Shown one piece after another: positions 1-6,757 of a stretch of 18,918 nt of DNA (position 1 is the stretch's first letter; the number at the start of each line of letters is the position of its first letter). Below the pieces are notes generated by a model. That model ran no database searches and was not told the DNA's origin. It saw only the letters and a program-made list of their open reading frames with translations. The stretch covers positions 1 to 18,918 of the forward strand of contig JANNND010000686.1 in the NCBI GenBank assembly GCA_031398365.1. Reading direction: 5' to 3'. Source of the stretch: JAFDVL01 sp031398365 (GTDB lineage Bacteria; Acidobacteriota; Blastocatellia; RBC074). The position numbers and the translations under genes were made by a program.

Positions 1-167
1 GCAACCGTCGGCGGCACCGGCACGAGGTAGCCGATCTTCTCCAGAAAGGCCCGGTATTTGCGCGGGTTCTTGATCGGCCCGGGATGCTTCTTGTGCCAGC
101 TGTCGAGCTCGGTCTGCAGCCGCTCGCGCTCGTCCAGCAGCGCGGCGTTGCGCGGCGCGAGGTCGTG
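1..167 (-). CDS. glcB: Malate synthase G, internal N-terminal fragment (foreign piece at the window edge)
   Basis: Read on the minus strand, this stretch encodes about 55 residues with no stop. They include HDLAPRNAALL, LDSWHKKHPGPIK and FLEKIGYLVPVP. These match in order the segment near the N-terminus of malate synthase G, where the E. coli protein has HDLAPENRQLL, LDEWHRSNPGPVK and FLRELGYLVPQP (recalled from memory, not searched). The enzyme condenses glyoxylate with acetyl-CoA in the glyoxylate bypass. The true start lies beyond the similarity break at about 167, and the rest of the gene runs off the left edge, so both ends are missing. The stretch is very GC-rich and fits a high-GC proteobacterium better than the genes to its right. 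It most likely comes from another organism. Confidence 0.8.
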
Positions 168-180
168 CGTGGCACGCGTC

Positions 181-3100
181 AACATCAGCGGCAGCGTCTG
201 CACATATTCTTTGTCGGCGACACGGCAAACCATAAGTGTGGCTGGTGGAAGCAGTAGTGTGAATGTTGTGGGCGCAAATGGTTGTGCATGGACAGCGAGC
301 AGCAATGCAGATTGGATCGTGTTGTCTGGTAGTGCGAGCGGGAATGGCAATGGAACGGTCGGTTTCTATGTTGCCTCCAATAGTGGATTTGCAGATCGCT
401 ATGGAACCATTACGATTGCCGGAAGAAGTTTTTATGTCAGTCAAAAAAGAACTGTTGACCAACTTCCCCCGCAAATCTTTATAACTTCACAGCATCAAAA
501 TGGAATCCTGCGAACCGCAAATTTAAGTATCTCGATTCAAGGGACAGCTTCAGACGATATTGCAGTCAAACAAGTGACCTGGAGAACTGAACGCGGCAGA
601 AGCGGAATCGCGAATGGCACCAGTAACTGGTCCGTTAATGACATTGCGGTCTCGCGGGGAGCGAATCCCATTACCGTAACGGCTACTGATACCAAAGGGA
701 ACTCCAGCAGTACAACCATAACCGTAATCTCTGCTGCCATTTCTGAACATCTGATTTATACCTATGCAGGAACAGGAGGGCAGGGATTTAGTGGAGATGG
801 TGGACAGGCAAGCGCGGCCACCTTGAACATGCCGACAGGAATTGCGGTGGACAGCAAAGGAAATGTTTATGTTGCTGATTCGCAAAACCATCGTATTCGG
901 AAAATTACTAAGGCCGGACTGATGGAGACTTTTGCTGGAACAGGGATGGCTGGCTTCAGCGGAGATGGTGGAGCCGCAGCAACCGCACAATTATCTGGTC
1001 CCACTGCGATAGTAGTTGATAAAGATGATAATATTTATATTGCAGACACCGATAATCGCCGTGTCAGAAAAGTCTTAGCTACTACCGGCGTGATTACAAC
1101 TTTTGCCGGAAATGGCCAGCTAGTACAAACAACCATAGGCACAACCAATGGTGATGGTGGACTAGCAATTAATGCCAGAGTTGCTCCGACGAGAATTACT
1201 ACTGACTCCGAAGGTAATCTATATCTGACTGGCGAAAAGTTAGCAAAGGTACGGAAAATAAATATTCGTACTGGAGTTATTAGTACAATCGCAGGGACAG
1301 CAGGAACTGGATTTGGCGGCGATGGTGGTCCTGCAACTTCAGCCTACTTATACGATCCTACAGATGTTTGCGTAGATAGCGCGAATAATTTGTACATCGC
1401 TGATTCCTTTAACTATAGAATTCGTAAGGTTGATACTAATGGAATCATAACTACAGTAGCAGGAAAAGGCGGGCTTCCAATGTCAGATCCAGAGGGAGAA
1501 CTTGCTACGAATGTCGGTATCGCCCCATCGCGCGTAAAGGTAGATCAGCAAGGCAATATATATTTTATAGAAGGGTATATCGTGAGGAAAATCCCTGTAA
1601 GCACAGGGAGAATCATTACTCTAACGGGAGGATTTGGAGGCGGTGTGGGGGAAGGGCTGGCGGCCAGAGATGCCTTCTTAAATCTTCCTAGAGATATAGT
1701 TGTAAATAACGACGGAAGTATATTTATTGCGGACACCCTGAGTCATAAGATTCGTTTGCTAGCTTTGCTTAGTCAGCTTGATATACAGAAGCCTGCTATC
1801 ACCATTGCTTTCCCCACCTATGCTTCAAGTTATGCACAGAATAGCAAAACACTTAATGTCTCAGGAACCGCCACGAGTACAGTTCCTTTGACGAGTGTGA
1901 CTTGGCGGAATAGCCGTGACGGGAAAAGCGGCAGTTTGGCTACCGGGCTTTATTCTTGGACGGCTAATAATATCCCCCTTCTGCTAGGAGAGAACGACAT
2001 CACCATTACTGCCTGGGATGCCTTAGGCAACTCCGGCTCAAAAATTCTCAATGTTTTGTATGCGCCTTCTAACACAATCAACTATCTCGCTGGCAACCAG
2101 GCGTTTGGGTCTAATCTCGAAAGCGGCACCGCTCTCTCTTCTCAACTCTACTTGCCCAAAACCGTCGCCCTCGACGGCGCAGGCAATCTCTACATCGCCG
2201 ACACGGGCAATCATCGCATTCGCAAAGTCACGCGCACGGGGCAGATCAGCACCGTGGCGGGCAATGGGCAACTCGGCTCAGGCGGCGATGGTGGCTTGGC
2301 AATCAATGCTACGCTCAATCAGCCGAATGGTATCGCCGTAGATAATTCCGGCAACCTTTATATCTCCGACACAAACAATCATCGCATTCGCAAGGTCAAT
2401 GCGGCTGGCGTGATTACGACGATTGCGGGAACGGGCATTGGTGGTTTTGCCGGTGATGGTGGGCTGGCAACACAAGCGCAATGCAATACTCCTGTCGGGA
2501 TCACGCTGGATCACGCAGGCAATTTGCTGATTGCAGATGCGGGTAATCATCGCATTCGGAAAGTAAATCTTGGCTCTGGGCTTATTACGACGATTGCGGG
2601 CAATGGCTACGGTTCGGGTGGTGATGGGGGACAGGCAACGGCGGCGCAATTGAATTTCCCGACCGGCGTGGCGCTGGATCAGGCAGGGAGTCTGTACATC
2701 TCTGACACCCTGAATCAGCAAGTGCGCAAAGTGTCGGCGACAGGAATTATTACGCGTTTTGCGGGCAGCGGCACGGCAGGCTTTAGCGGTGATGCAGGGC
2801 CAGCAGTGGCAGCGCAATTCAGCGCGCCGGGCGGATTGACGGTGGATGCGGCAGGGAACGTGTATATCGCCGATCAAGGCAATCATCGCGTGCGCAAGGT
2901 TGCGGCGGATGGCACCATCACAACTGTTGCGGGCAATGGCACTACGACTTCGCAACCCAATGATGAAGGCGGTGCCGCCACGAATGCCGCGCTCAATGCG
3001 CCTGCCGGAGTTGCTGTGGATGCGGCAGGAAATCTTTTTATCGCCGACACAAACAATCATCGCGTCGTCGTCGTCGCAGCCTACCAAAGGGCGGCAACGG

Positions 3101-3804
3101 TCAATGCCGCAAGCTATGCGAACACGCAGCCAGTTGCGGCGGAATCGCTGGTTTCAGTTTTTGGAGCAAACCTCGCCACGCGCGATCAGGTGGTGACGCA
3201 ATTGCCACTGCCCACCGAACTTGCAGGCACTTCCGTGAAAGTCCGCGATAGTCTGGGCGTCGAACGGCTTGCGTCGTTGTTCTACGTCGGCAAGCTGCAA
3301 GTGAACTATCAAATCCCGGCAGGCACAGCCGCGGGCTATGCGATCGTCACGATCACGAATGGGAACGGGGAAATCTTCACGAGCGCAGTGAATATCACAA
3401 ATGTTACCCCGGGGTTATTCACGGCCAATCAAAACGGCAGCGGCCCGGCAGCGGCTTCGGTGTTGTTTGTGCGCAATGGAGTGTTTCGCTATGAGTCGAA
3501 TTTTGCCTGTGATGCGCAGGGGCAAAACTGCACGGCGCGCCAGATTGATTTGAATGCGGGGGATGAAGTGTTCCTGGAACTCTATGGCACGGGCCTGCGC
3601 AACAACAGCGGGTTATCGAATGTGCTGGCGACAGTCGGTGGGGTGACCGTGCCGGTGCTGTATGCGAACAAACAGCCGGATTTTATTGGGTTGGATCAGG
3701 TCAACATTGCATTGCCGAAAACGCTGCTTGGGCGCGGGGAAGTGGATGTGGTGTTGACGGTAGATGGCAAGGTGGCCAATCCCGTGAAGATCCTTCTCAA
3801 ATGA
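181..3804 (+). CDS. Secreted BACON / Ig-like / NHL double beta-propeller protein with C-terminal TIGR03437-type domain (5' end missing)
   Basis: The reading frame is open from 31 and contains a TTG at 58, but everything before about 168-198 is antisense to a malate synthase fragment. The real start and signal peptide are therefore absent, and the start given here is the approximate join. Domains in order: BACON domain (about 199-447, opening CTYSLSATRQTISVAGG); Ig-like domain (about 460-735); six NHL blades (about 760-1770) of the type FAGTGMAGFSGDGG...IYIADTDNRRVRKV; a second Ig-like domain (about 1790-2060) resembling the first; six more NHL blades (about 2075-3085); and a C-terminal domain (about 3090-3801) of the TIGR03437 type, beginning AATVNAASYA. 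NHL propellers usually bind proteins, glycans or nucleic acids. An outer-surface or secreted binding role is inferred. Base composition differs strongly between the two halves, with AT-rich ATA/AGA/AGT codons up to about 2060 and GC-rich sequence after. No partner gene sits next to it. Confidence 0.85.
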   Translation, partial: NISGSVCTYSLSATRQTISVAGGSSSVNVVGANGCAWTASSNADWIVLSGSASGNGNGTVGFYVASNSGFADRYGTITIAGRSFYVSQKRTVDQLPPQIFITSQHQNGILRTANLSISIQGTASDDIAVKQVTWRTERGRSGIANGTSNWSVNDIAVSRGANPITVTATDTKGNSSSTTITVISAAISEHLIYTYAGTGGQGFSGDGGQASAATLNMPTGIAVDSKGNVYVADSQNHRIRKITKAGLMETFAGTGMAGFSGDGGAAATAQLSGPTAIVVDKDDNIYIADTDNRRVRKVLATTGVITTFAGNGQLVQTTIGTTNGDGGLAINARVAPTRITTDSEGNLYLTGEKLAKVRKINIRTGVISTIAGTAGTGFGGDGGPATSAYLYDPTDVCVDSANNLYIADSFNYRIRKVDTNGIITTVAGKGGLPMSDPEGELATNVGIAPSRVKVDQQGNIYFIEGYIVRKIPVSTGRIITLTGGFGGGVGEGLAARDAFLNLPRDIVVNNDGSIFIADTLSHKIRLLALLSQLDIQKPAITIAFPTYASSYAQNSKTLNVSGTATSTVPLTSVTWRNSRDGKSGSLATGLYSWTANNIPLLLGENDITITAWDALGNSGSKILNVLYAPSNTINYLAGNQAFGSNLESGTALSSQLYLPKTVALDGAGNLYIADTGNHRIRKVTRTGQISTVAGNGQLGSGGDGGLAINATLNQPNGIAVDNSGNLYISDTNNHRIRKVNAAGVITTIAGTGIGGFAGDGGLATQAQCNTPVGITLDHAGNLLIADAGNHRIRKVNLGSGLITTIAGNGYGSGGDGGQATAAQLNFPTGVALDQAGSLYISDTLNQQVRKVSATGIITRFAGSGTAGFSGDAGPAVAAQFSAPGGLTVDAAGNVYIADQGNHRVRKVAADGTITTVAGNGTTTSQPNDEGGAATNAALNAPAGVAVDAAGNLFIADTNNHRVVVVAAYQRAATVNAASYANTQPVAAESLVSVFGANLATRDQVVTQLPLPTELAGTSVKVRDSLGVERLASLFYVGKLQVNYQIPAGTAAGYAIVTITNGNGEIFTSAVNITNVTPGLFTANQNGSGPAAASVLFVRNGVFRYESNFACDAQGQNCTARQIDLNAGDEVFLELYGTGLRNNSGLSNVLATVGGVTVPVLYANKQPDFIGLDQVNIALPKTLLGRGEVDVVLTVDGKVANPVKILLK
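2081..3085 (+). repeat. 168-bp periodic repeat encoding NHL blades
   Basis: The second propeller is visible as a tandem repeat at DNA level with a unit near 168 bp (56 residues). The string AATCATCGCATTCG recurs at 2209, 2377 and 2545, exactly 168 bp apart, and diverged copies continue to the end of the propeller. The first propeller has the same protein period but much weaker DNA similarity between blades. The spacing suggests that the second propeller grew by more recent unit duplication. Confidence 0.75.
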
Positions 3805-3976
3805 ATGAGATTTGAGATTTGAGATTGAAACGTAGGATTTGAGATTTGCTCTGAAAAGCCATCTCCTATAAAAGCGTGACGCCAAGAAGGGGAGCCTTGG
3901 AGGCAGACCTAAGGAACATTACTGCGCGCGATACTGTTCCGCGGCTCCGTCTATTGGGGGGTTTTACAGATAAGTT
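3805..3976. other. Convergent intergenic region with heptamer repeats and an imperfect inverted repeat
   Basis: This 172-bp gap separates the 3' ends of the NHL gene and glpX. It opens with three tandem copies of TGAGATT (3806-3826, the last one starting from the shared T) and a fourth copy at 3840-3846, like the short tandem heptamer repeats known from cyanobacteria. Further on, GGAGCC (3891-3896) can pair with GGCTCC (3943-3948), enclosing GGAACA (3913-3918) and TGTTCC (3935-3940). Neither side has a T-tract, so it is not a standard intrinsic terminator. It may still act as a bidirectional barrier. No ORF is credible here. Confidence 0.4.
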
Positions 3977-5035
3977 TCAGAATCGGTCAAAGCGCACGAC
4001 CGCATCGGGATCGCCTTCTAAATGCAGCGTGTCTACGAAACGGACGTGATGCGTTTCGGTAGTCATCAGCAGGGATTCTGTGCGCGTGCCGCTGCCAAAA
4101 AAGCGCACGCCGCGCAGCATCCCATCTGTCACCCCACAGGCCGCGAAAATGATTTTCCGGCCTGGTGCTAATTCATTGGTGTCATAGACGCGCGACGGAT
4201 CGCTGATGCCCATCGCTTTCATGCGATCCACGATGTCATCGGCAATTTTGGCGCGGTCTTCGGGCTGCGTCAGTTGTTCTTTCGTCATAAAGCGCGCCTG
4301 GATTTCTCCATTCAAACACTTCATGGCAGCGGCGGTAATCACGCCTTCGGGGCCGCCACCAATGCCCATCACGGCATGCACGCCGGAGCCACCAACTGCG
4401 GCGGAAATCCCTGCTGATAAATCGCCGTCCGTAATCAACCGAATACGCGCGCCTGCGGCTTTGATATCGGCGACCAATTGGGTATGACGCGGGCGATCCA
4501 TGACGACAATGACCAAATCTTCGACATCACGATTCAAGCGTTTGGCAATGGCTTTCAGGTTGTCTTTGACGGGCGCGTCAATGTCCACTGCGCCTTTGGC
4601 TCCGGGGCCGACAATCAGCTTTTGCATGTAAATGTCGGGCGCGTGTAATAAGCCTCCGCGCTCGGCGGCGGCTAAAACTGCAATGGCATTGGGCGCGCCG
4701 GTTGCGCATAGGTTGGTGCCTTCCAACGGGTCTACGGCAATGTCCACTTCGGGGTAGCGCACGGTTGGGTTTTCATCGCGTGGGCCAAGGCCGAGTTGTT
4801 CGCCGATGTACAGCATGGGCGCTTCATCGCGCTCGCCTTCGCCGATGACGATGCGCCCGTCCATCGGGATCATATCCATTTCATCACGCATCTTTTCGAC
4901 CGCAACTTGATCGGAGTATTTGCGCTCGCCGCGTCCCATCGTGCGCGCGGCTTCAATCGCAGCCATCTCGACAACCCGCAAAAAGTTGTAGACCAGATTT
5001 TGTTCTCGGCGACGTTCGATTCCAGTAGTATCCAT
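3977..5035 (-). CDS. glpX: Fructose-1,6-bisphosphatase class II (GlpX)
   Basis: The 352-residue product hydrolyses fructose 1,6-bisphosphate to fructose 6-phosphate in the cytoplasm, the committed step of gluconeogenesis. It belongs to the lithium-sensitive, metal-dependent phosphatase superfamily. Visible signatures are GEGERDEAPML (about residues 65-75), AVDPLEGTNL (about 100-109, with metal/phosphate ligands D102 and E105), an NAIAVLAAAERGG segment, and the glycine-rich run MGIGGGPEGVITAAAMK before the C-terminal third. Length is normal for the family. The ATG is preceded by AAGGAG seven bases upstream (5041-5046 on this strand). The start lies 20 bp after the tdk stop, so the two genes are probably one operon with tdk first. 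Some GlpX enzymes in phototrophs also act on sedoheptulose bisphosphate, and the sequence does not settle this. Confidence 0.95.
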   Translation of the reverse strand: MDTTGIERRREQNLVYNFLRVVEMAAIEAARTMGRGERKYSDQVAVEKMRDEMDMIPMDGRIVIGEGERDEAPMLYIGEQLGLGPRDENPTVRYPEVDIAVDPLEGTNLCATGAPNAIAVLAAAERGGLLHAPDIYMQKLIVGPGAKGAVDIDAPVKDNLKAIAKRLNRDVEDLVIVVMDRPRHTQLVADIKAAGARIRLITDGDLSAGISAAVGGSGVHAVMGIGGGPEGVITAAAMKCLNGEIQARFMTKEQLTQPEDRAKIADDIVDRMKAMGISDPSRVYDTNELAPGRKIIFAACGVTDGMLRGVRFFGSGTRTESLLMTTETHHVRFVDTLHLEGDPDAVVRFDRF

Positions 5036-5055
5036 AAAAACTCCTTGTCCAACCG

Positions 5056-5643
5056 CTATGCGGTAGCTTCGGCTTTTTCTTCTGCTAAATGCGGCTCAAA
5101 GCATTGTCGGCAGCGCGCCTCATACGCGCCTGCGGCGCCGACGACGACGCGTTCCTGACTGGCGATCAGGCGTTGTGTGTAAGTGGCGGCGTGACCGCAG
5201 ACGACACAAATCGCGCGGGTTTTATGCACGTCTTCGGCAATTGCCATCAATTGCGGCATCGGCTCAAACGGCTTGCCCAGGTAATCCATATCGAGGCCCG
5301 CGATGATGACGCGTTTGCCCTGACTGGCTAAGTCATTCGCCACATCTACCAGCGCCTGGTCAAAGAATTGTCCTTCGTCAATGCCCACGACTTCGGTGTT
5401 TTCGTGCGTGGCTTCGAGAATGTCCTGCGCGGTGCGCACGGCCAGCGATTCGATGCGGCGTTCACCGTGCGAAACGATATGATTTTCGGAAAACCGATCA
5501 TCCAGCAGCGGCTTAAAAATTTGTACTTTTTGCTTCGCAATTTGGGCGCGGCGTAAACGGCGAATCAACTCTTCGCTCTTGCCGCTGAACATCGAACCGA
5601 CGACGACTTCAATCCAACCGGTATTTGGGGAATAATGCTCCAC
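5056..5643 (-). CDS. tdk: Thymidine kinase, type II
   Basis: The 195-residue product phosphorylates thymidine with ATP in the pyrimidine salvage pathway. Visible features are the P-loop GSMFSGKS (residues 16-23), the IDEGQFF segment with catalytic Glu90, a lasso region near AGAYEARC, and four zinc ligands in two CxxC pairs (C146/C149 and C178/C181). All are diagnostic for the small tetrameric TK1-like family, and the length is typical. The start is GTG. An in-frame TGA lies only three codons upstream, so no earlier start is possible, and an AGGAAAGG stretch about 12 bases upstream is a somewhat distant Shine-Dalgarno. The gene leads the tdk-glpX pair and is divergent from pgl, with about 73 bp between their starts. 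Confidence 0.95.
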   Translation of the reverse strand: MEHYSPNTGWIEVVVGSMFSGKSEELIRRLRRAQIAKQKVQIFKPLLDDRFSENHIVSHGERRIESLAVRTAQDILEATHENTEVVGIDEGQFFDQALVDVANDLASQGKRVIIAGLDMDYLGKPFEPMPQLMAIAEDVHKTRAICVVCGHAATYTQRLIASQERVVVGAAGAYEARCRQCFEPHLAEEKAEATA

Positions 5644-5716
5644 GACGAATCATAACCTTTCCTGTGTGTTTTCTAGGGGGAACGTTAAGTACACCAAATT
5701 GGAGGAGAACGCAATT
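5644..5716. promoter_or_regulatory. Divergent promoter region between tdk and pgl
   Basis: These 73 bp must hold the promoters and leaders of both divergent transcription units. On the tdk strand, TTGGTG followed 16 bases later by TAGAAA is a weak sigma-70 candidate. On the pgl strand only the strong GGAGGAG ribosome-binding site (5701-5707) stands out. The short spacing suggests shared control, but no operator palindrome was seen. Confidence 0.4.
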
Positions 5717-6484
5717 ATGGCAAAGTCGGAAACAGCACAAATTATCCAAGTCGCTGATGCCCAGGCGTTAGCGCAAAAAGCCGCCGCTCTGTTTCAGCAA
5801 CTGGCGCAAGAAACAATCGCGCGGCAGGGGCGATTTACGGTCGCACTCTCGGGTGGCTCGACGCCGAAAGCGATGTTCGCGCTGCTGGCGGGCGAGCCGT
5901 ATCGCAGTTCGATCCCTTGGGCGCACGACGTCTATCTTTTTTGGGGTGACGAACGCTGTGTGTCGCCGGATCACGCGGACAGCAATTACCGTATGACGAA
6001 GGAAACGTTGCTCACACAAGTTCCGGTGCCGCCGCAAAATGTCTTTCGTATGCGCGGCGAAACAGACCCGGCGCAAGGGGCGCGGGAATATTCGGCACAA
6101 CTACAGCAGTTTTTTCAGACGGATTCATGGCCGCGCTTTGATCTGGTGTTTTTGGGGATGGGCGCGGATGGGCATACAGCATCTTTGTTTCCCGGCACCA
6201 GCGCACTGCACGCCGCCGCCGATGCCATTGTGGTGGAAAACTATGTGGAAAAGTTGAAAACCTATCGTCTCACACTCACGGCGGCAACGATCAATCAGGC
6301 GCAAGCCATCGTGTTTTTGGTGGGCGGCGCAGACAAGGCGGCTACGCTTCAGGCTGTGCTGGAAGGCCCGTATCAACCTGACCTCTACCCCAGCCAATTA
6401 ATCCAGCCCGTCAACGGAACGCTCACCTGGATCGTGGATAAAGCGGCAAGGGGACTGAGTCAGGAGAGTCAGAAGAGTCTATAG
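5717..6484 (+). CDS. pgl: 6-phosphogluconolactonase
   Basis: The 255-residue product hydrolyses 6-phosphogluconolactone to 6-phosphogluconate, the second step of the oxidative pentose phosphate pathway, in the cytoplasm. It is of the DevB/SOL type, related to glucosamine-6-phosphate deaminase. Visible motifs are LSGGSTPKAMF (about 44-54, phosphate loop), FWGDERCV (75-82) and GMGADGHTASLFPG (147-160, with the catalytic His region). A start 17 codons upstream at 5666 is also open, but the ATG at 5717 has a strong GGAGGAG nine bases upstream and fits the family N-terminus. The last eight to ten residues (about GLSQESQKSL) are encoded by the 9-bp GAGTC repeat array, and the TAG stop itself lies inside a repeat unit. 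The native C-terminus seems to have been replaced or extended. zwf and gnd are not next to it. Confidence 0.93.
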   Translation: MAKSETAQIIQVADAQALAQKAAALFQQLAQETIARQGRFTVALSGGSTPKAMFALLAGEPYRSSIPWAHDVYLFWGDERCVSPDHADSNYRMTKETLLTQVPVPPQNVFRMRGETDPAQGAREYSAQLQQFFQTDSWPRFDLVFLGMGADGHTASLFPGTSALHAAADAIVVENYVEKLKTYRLTLTAATINQAQAIVFLVGGADKAATLQAVLEGPYQPDLYPSQLIQPVNGTLTWIVDKAARGLSQESQKSL

Positions 6485-6596
6485 AGTCCATAGAGTCTGT
6501 AGGGTCATAGGGTCAGGAGAGTCTGGAAAATTCGCAAACTCAATGACTCTACAGACCCTACAGACTCTATGGACTCTATAGACTCTATGAACTCCC
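6456..6596. repeat. Inverted array of 9-bp GAGTC repeats with perfect 33-bp arms
   Basis: Left block (6456-6526): tandem 9-mers AGAGTCAGA, AGAGTCTAT, AGAGTCCAT, AGAGTCTGT, an 8-mer AGGGTCAT, AGGGTCAGG and AGAGTCTGG. Right block (6543-6596): the same kind of units in opposite orientation. Positions 6474-6506 and 6554-6586 are perfect reverse complements (33 bp) around a 47-nt loop. The left block overlaps the 3' end of pgl and supplies its last codons and stop. In RNA this would fold into a long hairpin right after pgl. It has no U-tract and no transposase ORF, so a repeat-element or attenuator role is possible but unproven. Confidence 0.9.
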
Positions 6597-6757
6597 TTGA
6601 GTGACAACTTTTGATAGCGCGAAATTTTCCAGAACTGTGATAAATTGCCGCAGAATTCGTTGGCCCCTCCTGCGAATGGCCCACCGCCGCCCCCGCCCTA
6701 ACGATCCTGAACTGATTATCAGCCCTTCCGGTCAGTTCCCAAACGAGAGAACATCGC
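6597..6757. promoter_or_regulatory. Leader region of the hybrid sensor kinase gene
   Basis: About 160 bp lie between the repeat array and the kinase ATG. GCGAAATTTTCCA (6619-6631) is a near reverse complement of TGGAAAATTCGC (6524-6535) inside the array, so the two elements may share origin or structure. TTGATA (6611-6616) resembles a -35 box and GATAAA (6639-6644, preceded by TG) resembles an extended -10, but the spacing of 22 is too long for a standard promoter. Nothing else was recognised. Confidence 0.25.

Noticed and set aside
550..990. 146-codon open frame on the minus strand
   Set aside because: Lies opposite the Ig-like and first NHL blades; no plausible protein features.
2278..3087. 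269-codon open frame on the minus strand
   Set aside because: It mirrors the repeated NHL blades of the plus-strand gene, has periodic composition and no family resemblance.
3891..3948. Intrinsic terminator between the NHL gene and glpX
   Set aside because: The stems are short, the loop is large, and no T-tract follows on either strand.
6456..6596. CRISPR-like array
   Set aside because: Units are only 9 bp, contiguous without spacers, and appear in both orientations.
6611..6644. Sigma-70 promoter for the hybrid kinase
   Set aside because: The -35-like and -10-like boxes are 22 bases apart, too far for a standard promoter.
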